Source: Gemmatimonadota bacterium (GTDB lineage Bacteria > Gemmatimonadota > Gemmatimonadetes > Gemmatimonadales > Gemmatimonadaceae). Taken from it: DNA of 64,000 bases. Under the pieces are notes generated by a model. The model did no database searches and had not been told where the DNA came from. It saw nothing but the letters and a program-made list of their open reading frames with translations. The position numbers were made by a program, and so were the translations under genes. The stretch is taken from contig JAQBQB010000026.1 in the NCBI GenBank assembly GCA_028287235.1, positions 186,001-250,000 of the forward strand, given 5' to 3'. Every line of letters begins with the position of its first letter. Position 1 is the first letter of the stretch. Below, one piece after another: positions 9,770 to 19,316 of this stretch.

Positions 9770-10663
9770 CTGACCGCCTATTCGGATGCCAACGCGCTCG
9801 CGCTGATCCGGCTGAGGTTTTGGCAGCATCAACTCAACGAGATGTTAAAAGCCGGACAGTTCAAAATCCCCGTCCACCTCGCGTTCGGTCACGAGGCTGT
9901 CGCTGTTGCCATGGATTTGACCATGCAGGCCGAGGACGCCTTATGTTTGACCCACCGCAACGGGGCGTACAACCTGGCTCGGTCGAAGTCGTTCGATTCT
10001 GAGTTGGCCCACTACGAATTGCGGGGCCGAAGCGGCTCCGCCGCCCAAATGGCGTCGATGAACTTGGCGATGGAAAACACCGGCATCGCATACACGTCGA
10101 GTATTTTGGGCAACAACATGGCGGTGGGTGCTGGGATCGCTATGAACCGAAAGGTCTGCCACCGCGAGGGAATCGTTTTCATCCTGACCGGCGACGGAGC
10201 GATCGAAGAAGGGGTGTTCTGGGAAACGCTGATCTTCGCCCGAAGTCACGAGCTTGGGATCGCCGTAGTCGTCGAGAATAACAATTTCTCGTTGGGCTCG
10301 ACGATCGCGCAACGCCGCAGCCCGATCGATCTGTCCCTCGTTTGCGCCGGGCTGGGAGTGAGCTTTCGGCGCGCGACCGGCGCGGAGTTGCCGGAGGTGA
10401 AGGCCGCGCTCGGAGCCGCGCGAAGCGACGCCTCGCGCGGATGTCCCGCGGTAATCGAGGTCCAACTCCACACATTTAATCAACACGCCGGGCCCACTCC
10501 CGGCTGGGCCGAAGATCCGAGACGGATAGCCCTACACGACGGATTGTTGCTAGGTCAAGGCGATGATCCAAATGATCCGCTGGTCCGCCTTCAACAAGCG
10601 CTTGGCGAGGAGCATTTCCGTCGCTTGGCGGAACAGGTTGTTCAGGAGAATGCCGTTGGCTGA
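9770..10663 (+). CDS. TPP-dependent 2-oxoacid dehydrogenase E1 component, alpha subunit (proposed CTG start)
   Basis: IPVHLAFGHEAVAVAMDL, TPP motif GDGAIEEGVFWETLIFARSHELGIAVVVENNN. The frame upstream of ATG 9842 encodes conserved-looking helix LTAYSDANALALIRLRFWQHQLNE; GAGGAGG SD precedes CTG 9770. Confidence 0.85.
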   Translation: MTAYSDANALALIRLRFWQHQLNEMLKAGQFKIPVHLAFGHEAVAVAMDLTMQAEDALCLTHRNGAYNLARSKSFDSELAHYELRGRSGSAAQMASMNLAMENTGIAYTSSILGNNMAVGAGIAMNRKVCHREGIVFILTGDGAIEEGVFWETLIFARSHELGIAVVVENNNFSLGSTIAQRRSPIDLSLVCAGLGVSFRRATGAELPEVKAALGAARSDASRGCPAVIEVQLHTFNQHAGPTPGWAEDPRRIALHDGLLLGQGDDPNDPLVRLQQALGEEHFRRLAEQVVQENAVG

Positions 10664-11612
10664 CCCGACGTATATCGCTCAAATCATTGCGCAGGTGAAC
10701 GAAGTCACCGCCCGTTGCGGGCCGGTGCTGCTCTTTGGCGAGAACATCAATTACGGCTCGCGCATCGGCGGCTTGGCACGCGGCCTAACGGTAAATAGCG
10801 AAGGCGTCATTCAAAACGTCGGCAATTGCGAGCTGACTCATCTAGGCGTCGGCTTGGGGATAATGCTCGATGGTGGCCAAGCCGTTCAGTTTGGGAAGCA
10901 ACTCGATTTCATCGTGCTGGGCTTGGAACAAGCCTGCGATACGTTCAACTTCATTCGCGCATACCGTCCGCGGTCTTCGTGGGGTAGCTTCACAATCTTC
11001 GTCGTGGTTTGCGACCAAGGGTATCAGGGGCCGCAGTCGAGTATGAACGCCGCGGGAGATTTCGCATCGCTGGCGAACATCCCGGTTTATTGCCTGAACG
11101 GCGCCGAAGACGCCGCGCGTGTGGTGCGCCGCCACTTCGTGGCTCCCGGGTTTCGGATTTTGTGCCTTAGCCAGCGACACTTCGCGTCGCCTGCCCTTCA
11201 GCTGCCGGTCGAATGGGCCGCTCCGGACGAGAGCATCTTTCGGTATAAGTCGGGCGATGACGCCACCGTGGCTGCCTTCAATTTCTCGTTACGTGACGCG
11301 CTCGCGATGGATCGAGCGTTTCGAGCAGTCGGCATTCGCAGCGACGTGTTCCACGTCAACTTTATTCCCGGAATGGACTTGGCCGCGCTCCTCGACTCAA
11401 GTCGACGCACGCGCAAACTCATTCTCATCGATGACTCGAAGACTGTAACAAAATTTGGTGACGCAATCGTCACCGAATTGGCGTCGTCGAGCCTGGACGT
11501 GGGCGTGCTGTCGTATTGCAGACGCGGATCCGCCGATAATGAGTACGGCGCGAACGAGGATCGATTTCTTCCAGACGTCGACCGGGCGCTCGCGTTTATC
11601 CGTGGCACGTGA
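10650..11612 (+). CDS. TPP-dependent 2-oxoacid dehydrogenase E1 component, beta subunit / transketolase pyrimidine domain
   Basis: LLFGENINYGSRIGGLARGLT..., follows the alpha subunit with overlap; ATG 10650 preceded by CAGGAGA. Confidence 0.82.
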   Translation: MPLADPTYIAQIIAQVNEVTARCGPVLLFGENINYGSRIGGLARGLTVNSEGVIQNVGNCELTHLGVGLGIMLDGGQAVQFGKQLDFIVLGLEQACDTFNFIRAYRPRSSWGSFTIFVVVCDQGYQGPQSSMNAAGDFASLANIPVYCLNGAEDAARVVRRHFVAPGFRILCLSQRHFASPALQLPVEWAAPDESIFRYKSGDDATVAAFNFSLRDALAMDRAFRAVGIRSDVFHVNFIPGMDLAALLDSSRRTRKLILIDDSKTVTKFGDAIVTELASSSLDVGVLSYCRRGSADNEYGANEDRFLPDVDRALAFIRGT

Positions 11613-11628
11613 CCTCCTTCACACCGAT

Positions 11629-12756
11629 ATGAAACGCATCTTGGTGACCGGTTCGCTCGGATACATCGGAAGTGTGTTGCTGCCCTACCTTGCGACGCAT
11701 AAATACGATTGCATCGGATATGACGTCGGATTTTTCGAACACTGTGTTCTTTATCCGCCTCTCGCCGTCACGACGGTTCGCCGAGATGCCCGCGACATCA
11801 CCGAAGCGGATTTGGACGGCATCGATGTCGTGGTGCATCTCGCCGGCATATCCAACGATCCAATGGGGACGCTTGACGCGTCCCGCATTTACGATCCGAC
11901 TCGGGCCTATGCCTTCGCGATCGCGAAGCTTTGCAAGAAACGCGGAGTAAAGTTCATTTTCGCGTCCAGTTGTTCGGTATATGGGGTGGGCGCGGCGAAT
12001 CTCTTGACTGAGACCTCGCCAACACGGCCCCAGACCCCATACTCACTCAACAAGCTCCAGGTCGAGGAAGACCTTCGTACGATTAGCGACGAGACGTTTT
12101 CTCCCATCGCGCTTCGTTTCGCTACGATCTTTGGATCATCGCCTCGCCCCCGTTTCGACGTGGTGGTAAACATGTTGACGGCGATGGCCGTAGCAACAAA
12201 CACGATCGTCCTCAATTCCGACGGAGCTGCCTGGCGGCCGAATGTGCACATCTTGGATGCGTGCGAGGCGGTTCGGCGCGCCATCGACTTGGAGTATGTC
12301 GGAGGAGAACTCCTCGTGCTAAACGTCGGCGACGACGCGAGTAATCTGCAGGTGATCGACATCGCCAGAGTTATCCAGACGACGATACCGGGGTGCGACC
12401 TGAAATTCCTCAACCAGAATCCGGAGCTCGACCGGGACAGGCTGATCATCGACCGCAAGGTCAAAGACGGGGTAGATACGCGGACCTACAAGGTGTCGTT
12501 TGCAAAAATCACAACGGCACTGGCCGGCTTCAAGTGCGCATGGACCGTTGACCGGGGCGTGCGCGAGATAGTAAATCGATTCCACGATTTATCTTTCGAC
12601 GCCGCGGTCTTTAGACGAAGGGGATTCTATCGGCTCCAGGAGCTTGAATACCTACATGGTAACGGGTATCTGTCCGATGAACTGCGTTGGCTCAGGGCGC
12701 GCCCCACGGACGAATCTCTGGTGAGCTCGGCGATCAATGGGCAAGCTGTCTCATGA
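11629..12756 (+). CDS. NAD-dependent epimerase/dehydratase (paralogue of 2960-4003)
   Basis: RILVTGSLGYIGSVLLPYL, YSLNK; C-terminus TYKVSFAKI...ELRWL parallels TYRVSFARI...QLRWL of the 2960 gene. Confidence 0.87.
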   Translation: MKRILVTGSLGYIGSVLLPYLATHKYDCIGYDVGFFEHCVLYPPLAVTTVRRDARDITEADLDGIDVVVHLAGISNDPMGTLDASRIYDPTRAYAFAIAKLCKKRGVKFIFASSCSVYGVGAANLLTETSPTRPQTPYSLNKLQVEEDLRTISDETFSPIALRFATIFGSSPRPRFDVVVNMLTAMAVATNTIVLNSDGAAWRPNVHILDACEAVRRAIDLEYVGGELLVLNVGDDASNLQVIDIARVIQTTIPGCDLKFLNQNPELDRDRLIIDRKVKDGVDTRTYKVSFAKITTALAGFKCAWTVDRGVREIVNRFHDLSFDAAVFRRRGFYRLQELEYLHGNGYLSDELRWLRARPTDESLVSSAINGQAVS

Positions 12757-13274
12757 CCGATGAGCCGATTCCTCCTCTATCGGATCAGGAAATCGACGAA
12801 TGGTTCGCGCGCGCCGCGCGATCGCCAAGGCGTCGAATTGCGAAGATATTGCACGCTCCCGGTATGGTCTTCAATGAAGTGTTCAATTTCATTCTCCAAG
12901 ACTCCTACATGCAGCCCCATCTTCACCCAAGTGCGGAGAAGATCGAGCGTATCTATCTCATCCGCGGCGCCATGGCGGTCCTCTTCTTTGACGATCGCGG
13001 CGCGGTGACGAAGGTGACGGTTCTCCAGAAAGGCCGGACTGAGTTCATCGAGGTGCCGGCGTTCACATGGCACACGTATGTCATGCTCGATGAGAGTGTC
13101 GTCTCGTACGAGACAATGATGGGCGAATATGATCCCAAGACGTGGAAAGAATTCGCGGAGTGGGCGCCGCTCGAGAATTCGGATAAATCTGTCGCGTATC
13201 TGGCCTTCCTGAAGACGGCGGCGACAAATCGAATGCCTGGAACCCTCAGCAGAAATAGCCGACTACCGATTTAG
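12753..13274 (+). CDS. WbuC-like cupin-fold protein
   Basis: SYMQPHLHPSAEKIERIYLIRGAMAVLFFDDRGAV...VPAFTWHTYVMLDESVVSYETMMGEYDPKTWKEFAEWAP; ATG 12753. Confidence 0.82.
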   Translation: MTDEPIPPLSDQEIDEWFARAARSPRRRIAKILHAPGMVFNEVFNFILQDSYMQPHLHPSAEKIERIYLIRGAMAVLFFDDRGAVTKVTVLQKGRTEFIEVPAFTWHTYVMLDESVVSYETMMGEYDPKTWKEFAEWAPLENSDKSVAYLAFLKTAATNRMPGTLSRNSRLPI

Positions 13275-13308
13275 CTATAAGATTTCACTCGATTGGGGAA
13301 GACATATC

Positions 13309-14643
13309 ATGCGCTTGCACGACGGATCCGAGATCACGGCGGAACAGATTGAAGAACTCAATGCTCACGGCCCCTATAGCATGGCTGTTTGGAAGTCAGG
13401 CGACGTGGCAATAGGCAATGAAGAAGGTTTGCAAGGTCGCAGTGCGTACTTTACGAGTCTTATTCGGCAGAGTATTCTCGCGCGGTTTTCACTCGACGAA
13501 ATCAAGGGTTTCTCGATTCTAGACATCGGTTGCAACGACGGTTGGGTTCTGCATACGCTCAGCGACCTTCCTTTCAAGAAGATGGTTGGCATCGAACCGC
13601 GCGAAAAGAACATCGCGAAAGGTCGAAAGGTACGCGAACTACTCAAGTTGACTAATTCTGTCGAGTATCGACTCGGCGACATTGAGTCGATCGGCGATGA
13701 AGTTTTCGACATTGTCATCTGCGCGGGCGTTCTCTATCACGTCGAATCTATTCCGCTTGCGCTTCGCAATGTCCGGAATGCGTGTCGTCGAATGGTCTTC
13801 GTGGAATCTCGGTGCATCTCATCAAAGTACGTGACGCGAGATTTGATGGATGAGATCGAGATGCGAGATCTTGTCTATCGATTCAAGGAACGTCAGTGCG
13901 GGATTACCGCGCAGAAATTCGAATCGGCATATCACGACGGATCCGCGAGGCACGCGACGATCGTCAACATCCCGTCGGCGGAATCGCTTATCATGAACTT
14001 GTCGATTCTCGGATTCGAGGGAATCGATGTTGTCGCCGACCTAGACACATACCGAGAGTCGGTCTGGCAGGACAAACGTCCGCTAAGCGGTATATGTATT
14101 GCGGCGACGCTTGATCCCGCTGCGAAGATGATGGAGTCGGAGGAGCAGACGTGGATCGACGAGTACGAGAGCAACCTCGAAGCAACAGTGCTTGATCGTG
14201 CGTACATCGAGCCAGTGTACCGGTACATCGTGCTCGGCGACATGGCAACGAATTTGCCGCCCAAGTCCGGAACGACAGCGGAGTACCTCACGCTCGCCGC
14301 GTCGAAGGCCGACGAGATGAAAGCGAAGTTGGCCAGTCTTCACCAAGATAAATACGAGATCGAGATTGTTCAGAATTTCCGATACAGCCCGCGCGACAAA
14401 ATAGCACTCGAGTATGGTAAGCTACTCAAGTCGGAGGGAAGGTTAGGGGAGGCGTTGGAGGTTCTGAAAAGCATCTCTTCAAAATTGAATGCCGATTGGC
14501 GGTCGGTCTATCGGTCGTTCCATCTGATCTCGGAGATCTATCGCGAGCAGCAAAATGTCGCCGCGACGAATCGGTATCGCGACTTGTGTCTCAAGTGCAA
14601 TCAGAAATACCCGGTGAACAGGCGCGCTCAGGCCGAGACGTGA
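13309..14643 (+). CDS. SAM-dependent methyltransferase with C-terminal helical extension
   Basis: FSILDIGCNDGWVLHTLSDLPFKKMVGIEPREKNI, VICAGVLYHVESIPLALRNV. Confidence 0.8.
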   Translation: MRLHDGSEITAEQIEELNAHGPYSMAVWKSGDVAIGNEEGLQGRSAYFTSLIRQSILARFSLDEIKGFSILDIGCNDGWVLHTLSDLPFKKMVGIEPREKNIAKGRKVRELLKLTNSVEYRLGDIESIGDEVFDIVICAGVLYHVESIPLALRNVRNACRRMVFVESRCISSKYVTRDLMDEIEMRDLVYRFKERQCGITAQKFESAYHDGSARHATIVNIPSAESLIMNLSILGFEGIDVVADLDTYRESVWQDKRPLSGICIAATLDPAAKMMESEEQTWIDEYESNLEATVLDRAYIEPVYRYIVLGDMATNLPPKSGTTAEYLTLAASKADEMKAKLASLHQDKYEIEIVQNFRYSPRDKIALEYGKLLKSEGRLGEALEVLKSISSKLNADWRSVYRSFHLISEIYREQQNVAATNRYRDLCLKCNQKYPVNRRAQAET

Positions 14644-14705
14644 GAAAAACTGCGGTCGACGGCTACAACGGTGAGCGACATGAGCATCCGAAAACCGCCG
14701 CGTGT

Positions 14706-15149
14706 ATGATCTCATCGATTCGGCACGTCGGCATTGTCGTGAGGAACCTCGATGTATCACTCAAGTTCTATGTAGGCATCCTTGGACTGGCGATCTACAT
14801 GCGCCGAGTCGAAGAAGGGTCGTTTATCGAAGCGCTTACAGGAGTTCCGGGTCTCAGATTGGAGTATGTAAAACTCGTCATTCCGAAGGGAGGTTTGATT
14901 GAGCTACTACAGTATCACTCCCATCCGGATGTCACGGCGGCGAACGCCGTCGTTCCGAGGGATTCAAATACTCTTGGGTGTTCTCACGTCGCTCTAACGG
15001 TGCTCGACCTTGCTAAAGTCTATGGAGCCATGACGCGCGACGGATACACATGCAAGTCGGAACCACTCATCGCGCCCGGCGGGAAAGCCAAAATCCTGTA
15101 CGCGCACGATCCCGACGGAGTCATTCTGGAATTGATCGAAGATTTGTGA
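14706..15149 (+). CDS. VOC (glyoxalase/bleomycin-resistance) family protein
   Basis: IRHVGIVVRNLDVSLKFYVGILGL, HVALTVLDLAKVY, YAHDPDGVILELIEDL; ATG 14706. Confidence 0.85.
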   Translation: MISSIRHVGIVVRNLDVSLKFYVGILGLAIYMRRVEEGSFIEALTGVPGLRLEYVKLVIPKGGLIELLQYHSHPDVTAANAVVPRDSNTLGCSHVALTVLDLAKVYGAMTRDGYTCKSEPLIAPGGKAKILYAHDPDGVILELIEDL

Positions 15150-15174
15150 AGGAGCATTCGCGAGCGGAGCAATC

Positions 15175-16374
15175 TTGAGTACGGCAGATCTGGAAGCGTG
15201 GTGCCTGAGTGCATTGCGGGAATCCAAATCAAGGAAATGTGACGATCCTGGGTCGCTATCCGAACTTACCGTCGTCGTTCCGTCGTACGGGCGGCCCGAT
15301 TTTCTACTGCGGCAGGCCGTGTACTGGAGCGGCGCCGCTGCGACACTGCTCATAGCTGACGGATCACCAGAGCCACTGAGCGCTCGCGTTCGCGAAGCGT
15401 TCGCTGCCGAACCGAAAATTCAGTATCTCCATCTACCCGGAGACGTTGTTACCCGGTTGAACCGGGCGGCGGGACATATCCGTACTCCCTACGCCGTCCT
15501 TCTTGGCGACGACGAGTTCCTACTTCGAAGCGGTTTGTCTCAGGCGATCAATAGACTCGAAAATGATCCAACCCTGGTGGCATGTATCGGGCAATCTCTA
15601 GCATTCGCGCCGCGTTCGGACGGCACGCATGTGACGTACGGCCCTGGGTATGCTCATTGGCGGTTTAGTGCCAAGCAGGACGACCTCAAAGAGCGGGTCG
15701 TTGCTTCGATGGCGAGCTACAATGCGGCTACCTGCTACGCCGTCTTTAGAGAACCATTCTGGAGCAGGTCCTGGGGGGCCATTCGGCATTGGACATCGCC
15801 GTACGCGAGTGAAGTGCAACAAGCCATCGCGACCTACATCTTCGGCAAGGTCTCGACGGTCGATGACGTCTATTGGCTCAGGTCGACTGAGAACCCATCG
15901 GTAGCGGTCACGACCGACTGGGGTCGAAATCTCCCGTTCGCCGAGTGGTGGCTGTCGCCAGGATTTGAACAAGAGCGAGCAAGTTTCGTCGAAACGCTGG
16001 CTGGAGAGGCCGTCGGGGAGCAGCGGGTGAGCGGTATAACCGCATCGGCGATTGTCCACGATGCCGTCGAAGCATATGTCGACCTATGCCGCCGCAGAAA
16101 GCCTACGAAATCCAGTAAATTCCGAGCCTTCGCGCGGCAGATGGTTGTCAAGACGCTGCGGGCAGCCCTCTCGGAACATGATTTCCACGCCATGAAGGCG
16201 CGTACTGTTCGTTTGCTGGGGCTGAAGGGCGGAGAGGGCTTCGGTAGTCTCGCTGAAGTGTTATGCCGGACGGACCGCGACGCGTTTGTTGTCAGCCCAG
16301 AAGCTGCGCTCGAATTCGCCGAGGTTGAGCACCTAATCGCTGAGTTCTACGAAGTCAGGCTGAGAAAACGATAA
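15175..16374 (+). CDS. Family-2-type glycosyltransferase (TIGR00180-like)
   Basis: LTVVVPSYGRPDFLLRQAVYW...LLIADGSP...PYAVLLGDDEFLLRSGL; TTG start with upstream purine-rich region. Confidence 0.8.
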   Translation: MSTADLEAWCLSALRESKSRKCDDPGSLSELTVVVPSYGRPDFLLRQAVYWSGAAATLLIADGSPEPLSARVREAFAAEPKIQYLHLPGDVVTRLNRAAGHIRTPYAVLLGDDEFLLRSGLSQAINRLENDPTLVACIGQSLAFAPRSDGTHVTYGPGYAHWRFSAKQDDLKERVVASMASYNAATCYAVFREPFWSRSWGAIRHWTSPYASEVQQAIATYIFGKVSTVDDVYWLRSTENPSVAVTTDWGRNLPFAEWWLSPGFEQERASFVETLAGEAVGEQRVSGITASAIVHDAVEAYVDLCRRRKPTKSSKFRAFARQMVVKTLRAALSEHDFHAMKARTVRLLGLKGGEGFGSLAEVLCRTDRDAFVVSPEAALEFAEVEHLIAEFYEVRLRKR

Positions 16375-16380
16375 TCCTTG

Positions 16381-17337
16381 ATGGCGGAGACAATCATAAT
16401 TTGCGGAGCCGGCCAACTTGGGTCGCGCTACCTTCAAGGACTCGCGCAGTGTGCCACACCTTTGCGCATCCACGTACAAGACAGTAGCCCCGAGTCACTG
16501 AGGCGAACGCGTCAGCGTTGGTCGGAGGTTTCTGATTCCAGCCCAGCGCATTTGGCGACCTTTGACACCTCGCTCGACTCATTGCCGCGAGACGCGGCCG
16601 TCGCCATCGTAGCGACAACCGCCGATGTGCGTCCAGAAGTCGTGGCTCAGATCTGCGGACGTTCCAGGGTGCGTTTCTGGATCCTTGAGAAGATGTTAAC
16701 CCAAAGCGAAACCGCGCTCGACGAGCTCGTGGCCCAAGTGGCCGGTGCTTCAGCCGCGTGGGTGAATACGCCGCGACGAATCATGCCGTGGCATCAAGCA
16801 CTCAAGTCCAAGCTCAGTCTCACGCCACCAGTAGTCCTGAAAATTGTCGGCGGACCGTGGGGATTGGCGTGCAATTCCGTGCACTATCTCGACCTGTGCG
16901 CCTGGTGGACGGGTGAGGCCCTGGTGAGCGTCGATACCAGTCGTCTCGATTCTCGGTGGCGTGCGAGTAAACGTCCGGGGTTTTTGGAGATTACGGGTAC
17001 AATAGAAGCGCAATATTCGCGGGGGTCGCGCGTTATTCTCACCGCGAACAACGCCGATGTCGCGTTCACGATGGAACTAAGCGACGGCGAACGTGCCTGG
17101 CAGATCGACGAAGACGGCGGCAGTGCGCGACGAGATGACGGACTCACCGTTGCTGGTCGCCTCATGTATCAAAGCGAATTGAGTGGTCCGATGATTGAGG
17201 CAATACTGGAGAGCGGACGGTGTGGCCTGCCGTCGCTCGAGGAGGCGGCCGTCACCCATCGCGCGCTCATCCGTGGCCTACAGGAGCACTGGGCGCGCGC
17301 CGGGCACCCCGGTGCCGCGTCGGTTCCCGTAACCTGA
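16381..17337 (+). CDS. Gfo/Idh/MocA-like oxidoreductase (divergent)
   Basis: ETIIICGAGQLGSRYLQGL Rossmann, FWILEKMLTQSETAL in EKP position. Confidence 0.65.
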   Translation: MAETIIICGAGQLGSRYLQGLAQCATPLRIHVQDSSPESLRRTRQRWSEVSDSSPAHLATFDTSLDSLPRDAAVAIVATTADVRPEVVAQICGRSRVRFWILEKMLTQSETALDELVAQVAGASAAWVNTPRRIMPWHQALKSKLSLTPPVVLKIVGGPWGLACNSVHYLDLCAWWTGEALVSVDTSRLDSRWRASKRPGFLEITGTIEAQYSRGSRVILTANNADVAFTMELSDGERAWQIDEDGGSARRDDGLTVAGRLMYQSELSGPMIEAILESGRCGLPSLEEAAVTHRALIRGLQEHWARAGHPGAASVPVT

Positions 17338-17354
17338 GCGAACGGCACCGCTTC

Positions 17355-18308
17355 ATGAGTCTCTGGTTGATTGGCGCTGGCCCAATGGCTCAGGATCATG
17401 CCAAAGTGTTGCAGCACTTGGATCGGGAGTTCGAAGTGATCGGACGCGGCGCGGCGTCCGCCGCGGCATTTGAGGCGGCGACCGGACACTCCGTTCGTCG
17501 CGGCGGGCTCGCCGCGGCGCTTGCAGCGTCTCCCGCGCCACAGCAGGCAGTGATCGCCGTTGGCATCGAGCACCTCGCTGACACCGCGGCGGTATTGATC
17601 GATGCCGGCACGCGCCGACTGCTCGTTGAAAAACCTGGCGGGTTGAACACCACAGCGCTCCGAGCGCTCGCCGAATCGGCGGCGCGGGCGAACGCCGATG
17701 TTCTGATCGGCTACAACCGTCGCTTTTACGCGTCGACCACGCTCGCGCGATCGCTCATCGCGGAGGATGGCGGTGCCACGACTTGCGCGTTCGAGTTCAC
17801 GGAGTGGTCGCACGTCATCGCGCCGCTGGCGGCGAACGACGGAGTCAAGCAGGCGTGGTTTCTCGCCAACTCGACTCACGTTGTCGATCTCTCATTTCAT
17901 CTGTGCGGATTCCCGGCGGATTGGCGCGCGTGGAGCGCGGGATCGCTCGATTGGCACCGGGCGTCGGCGCGCTTCTGTGGCGCTGGTGTGACTGACCAGG
18001 GTGTGTTGTTCAGCTACCACGCAGACTGGGAGGCGCCGGGACGATGGGGACTAGAAGTGTTCACCCGTCGCCGCCGATTCATTTTCCGTCCGATGGAGAA
18101 GCTTCAAGTCATGGCCATCGGCTCCGTGCGTACCGAGGCGGCGGAGCTCGACGACCGTCTGGACACTGCGTTCAAGCCTGGACTTCATCAGCAAATGAGC
18201 GCGTTTCTCGCTGGCGCCGATCGGCTATTCTGCACAGTCGGCGAGCAACTTCAGCACTATGCCATCTACGACGAAATGGCCGGGTATGAACGTGCCGCGA
18301 CGTCCTGA
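17355..18308 (+). CDS. Gfo/Idh/MocA family oxidoreductase
   Basis: LWLIGAGPMAQDHAKVL; RLLVEKPGGLNTTALRALA; IGYNRRFYAS. Confidence 0.82.
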   Translation: MSLWLIGAGPMAQDHAKVLQHLDREFEVIGRGAASAAAFEAATGHSVRRGGLAAALAASPAPQQAVIAVGIEHLADTAAVLIDAGTRRLLVEKPGGLNTTALRALAESAARANADVLIGYNRRFYASTTLARSLIAEDGGATTCAFEFTEWSHVIAPLAANDGVKQAWFLANSTHVVDLSFHLCGFPADWRAWSAGSLDWHRASARFCGAGVTDQGVLFSYHADWEAPGRWGLEVFTRRRRFIFRPMEKLQVMAIGSVRTEAAELDDRLDTAFKPGLHQQMSAFLAGADRLFCTVGEQLQHYAIYDEMAGYERAATS

Positions 18309-18317
18309 ACACCTACC

Positions 18318-19316
18318 ATGAAGAAGATCTTGATTACCGGGGCGGACGGATTTATCGGCTCGCATCTCACGGAGGCCTTGGTGCGTGCCGGATACGACGT
18401 CCGCGCCTTCGTCCTCTACAATTCGTTCAATTCCTGGGGATGGCTGGACCAGTGTAGCGACGATGTGACGGGAAAGTTCGAGGTCTTTCCGGGCGACATC
18501 AGGGATTCGAACGGAGTGCGCACCGCCGCGAAGGGATGTGACGCTGTGCTCCACCTCGCCGCCCTGATTGCGATTCCTTATTCGTATCACTCGCCGGACA
18601 CCTACATCGACACGAACGTCAAAGGGACGTTGAATGTCGTTCAAGCCGCGCGCGATCTGGGGCTCACGAAAGTGGTGCACACTTCCACGAGCGAGGTCTA
18701 CGGCACCGCACGGTTCGTTCCGATCACCGAGGAGCATCCGCTGCAGGGCCAGTCGCCGTATTCGGCAAGCAAGATCGGCGCAGACCAGATCGCACTGTCG
18801 TTTCACGCGTCATTCGGAACGCCAGTCGCGGTGCTTCGGCCGTTCAATACCTACGGTCCTCGTCAATCGGCGAGGGCGGTGATTCCGACCATCATTACGC
18901 AAATCGCCAACGGAGTGCGGCAGATCAAGCTCGGCGCTGTGCGCCCGACCCGTGATTTCAACTACGTGGCGGATACCGTGACTGGATTTCTCGCAGCGCT
19001 CGAATCGGACCGCTGTGTCGGCGAAGTTGTTAATCTTGGGAGCAACTTCGAGATTTCCATCGGCGACACGGCGAAGCTCATCGCGGATGTCATGGGCATC
19101 GATATCGAGATTCTCACGGACGAGGAACGCCTGCGCCCTGAGGGCAGCGAGGTCTACCGACTCTGGGCATCGAATTGCAAAGCCCGGGAGCTGCTCGGCT
19201 GGGAGCCGCGTTACGCAGGCGTCGAGGGCCTTCGCCGCGGGCTGACTGAAACGGTCGAGTGGTTCAGCAAGCCCGCGAACCTCGCGCCGTACAAATCGGC
19301 CATCTACAACCGGTGA
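18318..19316 (+). CDS. legB: LegB-type NDP-GlcNAc 4,6-dehydratase
   Basis: KKILITGADGFIGSHLTEALV, VHTSTSEVYGTARFVPITEEHPLQGQSPYSASKIGADQ; followed by legC/legG. Confidence 0.87.
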   Translation: MKKILITGADGFIGSHLTEALVRAGYDVRAFVLYNSFNSWGWLDQCSDDVTGKFEVFPGDIRDSNGVRTAAKGCDAVLHLAALIAIPYSYHSPDTYIDTNVKGTLNVVQAARDLGLTKVVHTSTSEVYGTARFVPITEEHPLQGQSPYSASKIGADQIALSFHASFGTPVAVLRPFNTYGPRQSARAVIPTIITQIANGVRQIKLGAVRPTRDFNYVADTVTGFLAALESDRCVGEVVNLGSNFEISIGDTAKLIADVMGIDIEILTDEERLRPEGSEVYRLWASNCKARELLGWEPRYAGVEGLRRGLTETVEWFSKPANLAPYKSAIYNR

